Origin: Galerina marginata
Taxonomy: Eukaryota > Basidiomycota > Agaricomycetes > Agaricales > Galerinaceae
Assembly: GCA_023014335.1 (NCBI GenBank)
Contig: JAECYW010000001.1
Coordinates: 4,402,001-4,466,000 of the forward strand
Length of the DNA: 64,000 nt
Reading direction: 5' to 3'
Made by a program: the position numbers and the translations under genes. How positions within the stretch are numbered: position 1 is the stretch's first letter; each line of letters opens with the position of its first letter. The notes beneath the pieces were generated by a model, which was not told the DNA's origin, made no database searches, and saw only the letters and a list, made by a program, of their open reading frames with translations. Shown here one piece after another: positions 58,902-64,000 of this stretch.

Positions 58902-59932
58902 TTAACGGCGAGCATAAAAAGCTACAACCGGCGTTTTGCCTTCTGCTGAGGTTAACATCTGCTCTAAACTTTCCGAGAACGATTCGAGTATTGCTGGCAT
59001 TCCCGAAATGCCATTGTGAAACCAAGAATTATTATTCTTGTCAACGAACCGGGCTGTGAAATGGTTGGAATTTAGATATATTATGCCCTTTGAGCTGTAC
59101 TCAATGTGACCGGGTATTATATTCAGATGGAAATCGGTTTTTATGTCATAATGCAAAGGGAAGAAAATAAAGGGGGGGCTGTTGTCAGAAAGTCTGGGAG
59201 AATTAGGAAAGACTTATGTCCTCGTACCCTACATTTATCGCATAGACATTCTTTTTTGAATCTGTTCTCCAACTGTCCTTGAATCGAGTTTGGATAGCCA
59301 GGACGTGGACGCGATAAGATAATAAAGTTCGCAAGGGTAAAGTGAGCCAAGTTGGTTGTGTTATAGCATGATTCACAGACCGTCGTGGTTATGGTTTGAT
59401 TCTTTTGAGTTGGGACGTTCAATAAATGCTCAACTACGGATTGAATATCTGTGGTTTTTTTGCCCAAGGGAAAGGTTATAGAATTGTCGTTGTGGAATTT
59501 TTTTCGTAGCTTATTCCTTGTTGTATTTATGTCCGAAGCAGTACTTGAGAAAGCAGTAACTAATATTTCCATGTATTTTGACACGCCTTTCCACTCGTTC
59601 GGAATGGTGAGTCCGTGTTCCCACCATGCGTTATAAAGTATGAATATTACCGAGTCGTAAGCACAGCTCCAGTCCACGCTGTCCCATTTTGGCCCTAATA
59701 TGGTATTTTCCTCACCTCGTTTTTCGACTGCCTTTTGATTGAAGGAATTTTGTTGAATTTTTTGCTTTTTTTGCGGATAGGCGTCCAGTCCCAGGGTGTT
59801 CTTGATGGGTACGCCAAATCGATGGAAACAAGGACAGCCCGCTGGCCTCTTGACCACGTTTTCCGTGTATCACATGATTCGGGTGACTGGGCCGTACAAA
59901 TCTTGAGTCCCCAAGGCTGTCCATTTCTTTTA
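58902..59932 (-). pseudogene. USP-like (C19-type) cysteine peptidase gene, frameshifted
   Basis: Domains in order: a cysteine-bearing leader (CPCFHRFG), the nucleophile block WDSVDWSCAYDS (Cys at about 59,664), a zinc-finger-like pair (CESCYN and CLCDKC), and the histidine block SNHFTARFVDKNNNSWFHNG near 59,060. This is the layout of ubiquitin-specific peptidases. The frame breaks at a run of seven G (plus strand 59172-59178): the His-containing half is only reached by changing frame there. Upstream, a TGA lies in frame about 12 bases before the first open codon, and there is no ATG before the catalytic Cys. Similar short USP-like genes occur in Agaricomycete mobile-element neighbourhoods, which I recall but cannot verify. 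The satellite begins directly upstream (60,016). Confidence 0.6.
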
Positions 59933-60015
59933 CAATGGAAACATACGACCGTGTTGAGCCCGGAATAGATCCCCTCTCCAAATAAGAGCGTAAAAAAGTA
60001 GGACACAACCCTCGG

Positions 60016-62545
60016 AAGAAAGTGGAAACAGAAATACACGATAATTTAGACCCGAACACGGAGCAGTAATACCTGGTCTTAAGACAAGGGTGGTAAATTA
60101 CCTTTTAGTCCCAGTTGAAATGGAAATTTAAGAGGGTTCTGGGGACCATTATCCGGGAAGTCGAATAATTTACGAACAATAAAGTAATACGGTACCCTTC
60201 ACGTGAATTTGAGACAGAAATTCAAGACTGTTTGCTGATGGGAACATAGACGCCATACCTATTTCGGATCACACGGTAGTAAATTTCCTTTCTTACGGAT
60301 TAAAATGGGAATATAGGACCACGTCGTGCTTGGATTAATTGTCTTCTACCGATTGGAGCATAGGAAGGTAATATATAGCGCCTCAAATCAGTCTCAAATG
60401 GAAATTCACGATGGTTTAGGTGCGGGGATAGAGGAGTAGTACCTATTCTTACTTCAACAGTTGTAGGTTACAATTTGAAATCGAATTAAACAACTGTTTG
60501 TCCCCTAGAATATAAACACCATACTAATCCCAGATCAGATGGGAGTGCAGTTCCTTTAACTGGGATTCAGAATGGAATCGTACCGCCCCCTTGATCCAAG
60601 AATGAAGTAGTTCTACTAACTAAGGCGTCGCAAGGTGGTACAGAACCTTTCTCATCAGATAAAAATGGAAATTCATGACGATTGAAACGAACAAATATCG
60701 GAGTAGTACCTATCCATTCAACAAGGGAAGTGTCTTACCCTTCATTTCAATCTGTAATGGAAATATAGGGCGGTTAGTGGACCAGTCGCGTAGCGTTCAA
60801 CTGTTTGAAGAGTAGAAAGGTGCTACAGTGCCTTTCACGCGAGCTTGAAATGGAATTTCATGACCGCCTGCCCACCTGAATATAGGCGCCTTACCAATTG
60901 CGAATCACTGAGTAGTGTATTTCCTTTCATCCGGGCGCAAAATGGAATTACATGACCGTGTCGAGCCTGAAATAAAGGCATTCTACTAATTAGAGGGTAA
61001 AGAAGGAGTACAAAACCCTTCAACTAAAGCTAAAATGGAAATTGACGACGATTTACATTTGGAAACCTCAAAGCAATTCCTATTCCTATGAAAAGGGTTG
61101 TAAATTCCTTTTCACGTCAATTTCTGAGGCATTCAGAGGACTAGAATCGTAGAGCCCCACCAATTGAAGACTAGAAACGTGGAACAGCACCTTTCATGTC
61201 GGTTTGAAATGGAATTGCACGATAGTTTGTCCACCTGAATTTAGGCGCAGTACTAATTTTGAACGGCATGGTGGTACATTTCCTTTTACCTGGATTTGGA
61301 ACAGAAACATATGACCGTGTCGTGCCAAGAATGAAGTAGTTCTACTAACTAAGGCGTCGCAAGGTCATACACAACCTTTCTTATGAAGTTAAAATGGAAA
61401 TTCACGACGATTTAAACGCAGAAATATGGGAGAGCTACCTATCCATCCGACAATGGAAGTATATTACCCTTCACTTGAATCTGGAATGGAAATATGAGGC
61501 GGTTAGTGGACCAGTCGCGTAGCGTTCAACTGTTTGAAGAGTAGAAAGGTGCTACAGTGCCTTTCACGCGAGCTTGAAATGGAATTTCATGACCGCCTGC
61601 CCACCTGAATATAGGCGCCTTACCAATTGTGAATTACTGAGTAGTGCATTTCCTTTCATCCGGGCGCAAAATGGAATTACATGACCGTGTCGAGCCTGAA
61701 ATAAATGCATTCTACTAATTAGAGGGTAAAGAAGGAGTACAAAACCCTTCAACTAAAGCCAAAATGGAAATTGACGACGATTCACATTTGGAAAAATCAA
61801 CTCAATTCCTATTCCTATGAAAAGGGTTGTAAATTCCTTTTCATGTCGATTTAAAATGGAAATTTGAGGCAGTTAGAAGACTAGAATCGTAAAGACCCGC
61901 CAATTGAAGACTAGAAATGTGAAGCCCTACTTTTCACTTAAGTTTAAATTGGAATTGCACGACAGTATATCCACAGGAATAGCCGTGCCATCCTAATTTC
62001 CAGTGAAACGGTGGTATAATTTCTTTCGGCTGGACTTAGAATGGAAATATATGACTATGTCGTGCTTGGAATAAATTTCTTTTACTAATTAGAGGCTAAA
62101 AGGGTCAGTCAAATTGGAAATTCACGACAATTTAAACAGGAAAACATCAGAGCATTACCCATGCATCCAACACGGGTAGTTTATTACCTTTCACTTCAAA
62201 CTGAAATGGAGAATCCAGTGCGGTTGGGAGACCGGAATCGTGAAAGTCAACTAATTCAAGACTAAAATGGTGGTACAGTACCTTGTACGCGAATTTTAAA
62301 TGGAATTTAAAGATGGCTCGTCTACTGGAAGATAGGCGCCGTACCAATTTCGAATCACGGGGTAATACATTTCCCATCACCTAGGCTCAGAATAGAATTA
62401 TATTAACATGCAGTGGGTAGAATAAGTCTAATTCACCAATTACCAAGTAAATAGGTAGTACACAGACCTTCGACAAAAGCTGAAATGGAAATAGACGATC
62501 CAGAATCGTGAAGCTCGACTACTGAAGACTAGTAAATTTGAAATA
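60016..62545. repeat. Satellite array: ~92-bp monomers in a four-monomer (~365-bp) higher-order repeat
   Basis: Every ~92 bp the words cctttca(c/t) ... ttgaaatggaaat recur. Four monomer types follow each other in fixed order: D (gaaattcacgatgatttagg), A (ggcggttagtggacca), B (gaccgcctgcccacctgaat then ataggcgcc) and C (gaccgtgtcgtgcc then ctaatta). D-A-B-C repeats several times, with at least one A missing near 60,500. Two stretches 729 bp apart (about 60,660-61,090 and 61,389-61,820) are nearly identical, twice the 365-bp unit. Open frames inside, including twin 62-codon minus frames 729 bp apart, are by-products. Confidence 0.85.
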
Positions 62546-62547
62546 AA

Positions 62548-62703
62548 TTCATTTCTTCGTGTAACGTGTTAAAAACAATTTTTGGCTATAGAATATACGA
62601 ATACTAGAAAGTTTGTGTCTGAAATTTTATCTCAAAAGAACTGCTGCAGTTTCCGGGCAAGATTTTTTGCGCGCGACGCCCGGAGTAAATCGTGGGAAAC
62701 AGC
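62548..62703. repeat. Dispersed ~157-bp repeat, copy B, inserted in the satellite
   Basis: It matches 24047-24203 in the same orientation and interrupts the monomer order between a truncated A-like monomer and a D monomer. Confidence 0.65.
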
Positions 62704-62709
62704 GTAATT

Positions 62710-63075
62710 TTGACGGCAACCAACGCGGGAGAATTAAACGTAGAAATATCCGAGCAGTACCTATCCATGCAACAAGGGAAGTGTATTACCCATCACTTCA
62801 ATCTGGAATGGAAATATGAGACGGTTAGTGGACCAGTCCCGTGGCGTTTAACTGTTCGAAGAGTAGAAAGGTGGTACAGTGCCTTTCACGCCAGCTTGAA
62901 ATGGAATTTCACGACCGCCTGCCCACTTGAACAGACAGTTAGGAAATTAAAATTGTGAAGCCCCACTACTTTAAAGCTGGGAAGGCAATGCAGCACCTTT
63001 CACGTTAATCCAAAATCGTACTCCACCCACTAGAATATAGGCGCCGTACTAATTCTTCATCACACGATAGTTCAT
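62710..63075. repeat. Satellite array, second block
   Basis: Types D, A, B and partial units continue (gtagaaatatccgagcagta, gagacggttagtggaccagt, cgaccgcctgcccacttgaa), then stop within a B-like monomer at gttcattcggg. Confidence 0.75.
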
Positions 63076-63621
63076 TCGGGCACAAGAAATTTGGGTGCAT
63101 TTTCGTGCCATCGGACTGCGTGCGTGCGTGGTTAACATTACTTAAGATGTTTTGGAGTGCAATTGAAGTGCACCTAAAAGCTTTACAGGGTTGCCTGAGC
63201 TTCGAGGACTAGCCGCCGACTCGGATCTTTGAATTGAGAATTTCTACTCATTCTGGGAGTTTAACGCTAAACAAACATTTCTGAGTACTCGGACACACTT
63301 CTAAAACTGCTAAATTCTGTTTCTGTACAGCTTGACCCACCCACGCAGTTTGTGCATTGACTTTTAGGGCGTAGCGCTCACTTCCGGCGGAGTTTTAATT
63401 CGCTTGGGCGTCGTGGGAAACCGACAAGGTGAGGTCTTGGTTCAACGATATGGGCGCTTGTAAGTACATCTGTGTGCCGATTTTGTGAACTTGGGTGATA
63501 TGCGTGTAAATTGGCACAAAATCGCCGTGCAATTACCGTGAAATGATGCACGGTGGCTGCACGGTTGTGTTCGGTAGCGCAAGGTAAATAAACAACCGTG
63601 GTGAGCAAGGAATACACTCAT
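63076..63621. other. ~545-bp insertion in the satellite, unidentified
   Basis: The monomer pattern is absent. The segment has tgcgtgcgtgcgtgg near its left end and a minus frame at 63617-63378 without family resemblance. The satellite resumes directly after it. Confidence 0.5.
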
Positions 63622-64000
63622 TATACTAATCAAACTTATCGAGGTAGTAAGTAACCTTTCACATCCAACTGAACAGGAAATTCACGATGACTTAGGCACA
63701 AAAATAGTGGGTCAGTACTTATTCTTATGACAAGGGTAGTAAATTACCTTTCACTCAATTCGAAATGGTAATTTGAGTCGGTTAGAGGACCAACGCGGGA
63801 GAACGCAACTGATTCAAAAATGGAAAGGTGGCACAGTACCCTTCACGCAAAGTTGAAATGGAACTTTAAGTTAGCTTGCCCACTGGAATAGAGGCGCCGT
63901 ACTAATCTCGGATCACCTGGTAATACATTTCCTTTCGCCGGAATTCAGATCAGGCGCCGTACTAATTTCGGTTTAGCAAGGTCCAAAATTCCCTTTCACC
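63622..64000. repeat. Satellite array, third block, running off the window
   Basis: A partial C monomer, then D (63,676 onward), A (63,768), B (63,861) and a short repeated aggcgccgtactaat piece follow to the last base, so the array continues to the right. Confidence 0.8.

Noticed and set aside
60835..61752. Two near-identical 62-codon minus frames (60835-61023 and 61564-61752) as a duplicated gene
   Set aside because: They are the same satellite monomers 729 bp apart; the frame follows the repeat, not a gene.
60016..64000. Regularly spaced repeats as a CRISPR array
   Set aside because: Spacing, monomer length and eukaryotic context do not fit; the units between conserved words are themselves related.

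Overview
The window looks like nuclear DNA of a mushroom-forming basidiomycete (Agaricomycete). Genes are split by many short GT-AG introns (about 45-85 bases). Several families are typical of or expanded in Agaricomycetes: a KDZ (Kyakuja-Dileera-Zisupton) transposase with a CxC2 cysteine cluster, DUF6534-like and other 7TM membrane proteins, an HNH protein, a DUF3445 protein, a Kre9/Knh1-like secreted protein and an NLR/TPR relic. No rRNA, tRNA or CRISPR array was recognised. The landscape is accessory: intact genes lie among decayed genes, dispersed repeats and a satellite.

Layout. 1-5.6 kb is almost gene-free apart from an open fragment at the edge. 5.6-6.4 kb holds a two-exon cysteine-rich secreted protein and part of a crystallin-like secreted protein, both minus. 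6.8-15.9 kb is the best-preserved block: an intact ten-exon KDZ transposase (minus), two small minus genes, a small plus gene, and an intact five-exon 622-residue protein with an AT-hook-like basic tail. 16.2-17.6 kb holds hairpins, two ~300-bp direct repeats and a signal-peptide exon whose remainder is missing. 17.7-26.6 kb is gene-poor and carries a GC-rich foldback family. An HNH gene lies at 26.7-28.0 kb (minus). 28.4-34.8 kb is repeat-rich; one repeat copy ends where an NLR/TPR gene relic is cut. 35.8-37.8 kb holds an intact 7TM gene and a decayed copy of its last exon. 37.8-43.6 kb is GC-rich degenerate repeat and featureless sequence. 43.9-53.3 kb is again genic: a secreted two-repeat peptide precursor, a DUF6534-like gene, a membrane-anchored DUF3445 gene, a Kre9/Knh1-like secreted protein and a small multipass membrane protein. 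54.6-57.3 kb is a frameshifted SET-domain gene. 58.9-59.9 kb is a broken USP-like peptidase gene. From about 60.0 kb to the window end lies a satellite of ~92-bp monomers in a four-monomer higher-order repeat, interrupted twice.

The genes do not form one pathway. The strongest candidate for something new is the 204-residue secreted precursor at 43.9-44.6 kb: two amphipathic lysine-rich repeats, each starting Gly-Phe-Phe directly after a basic (Kex2-like) site. Next are the four-phase satellite and the intact KDZ gene with its gene neighbourhood. Exon coordinates were worked out by hand from splice signals and reading phase; they agree in phase wherever stated.
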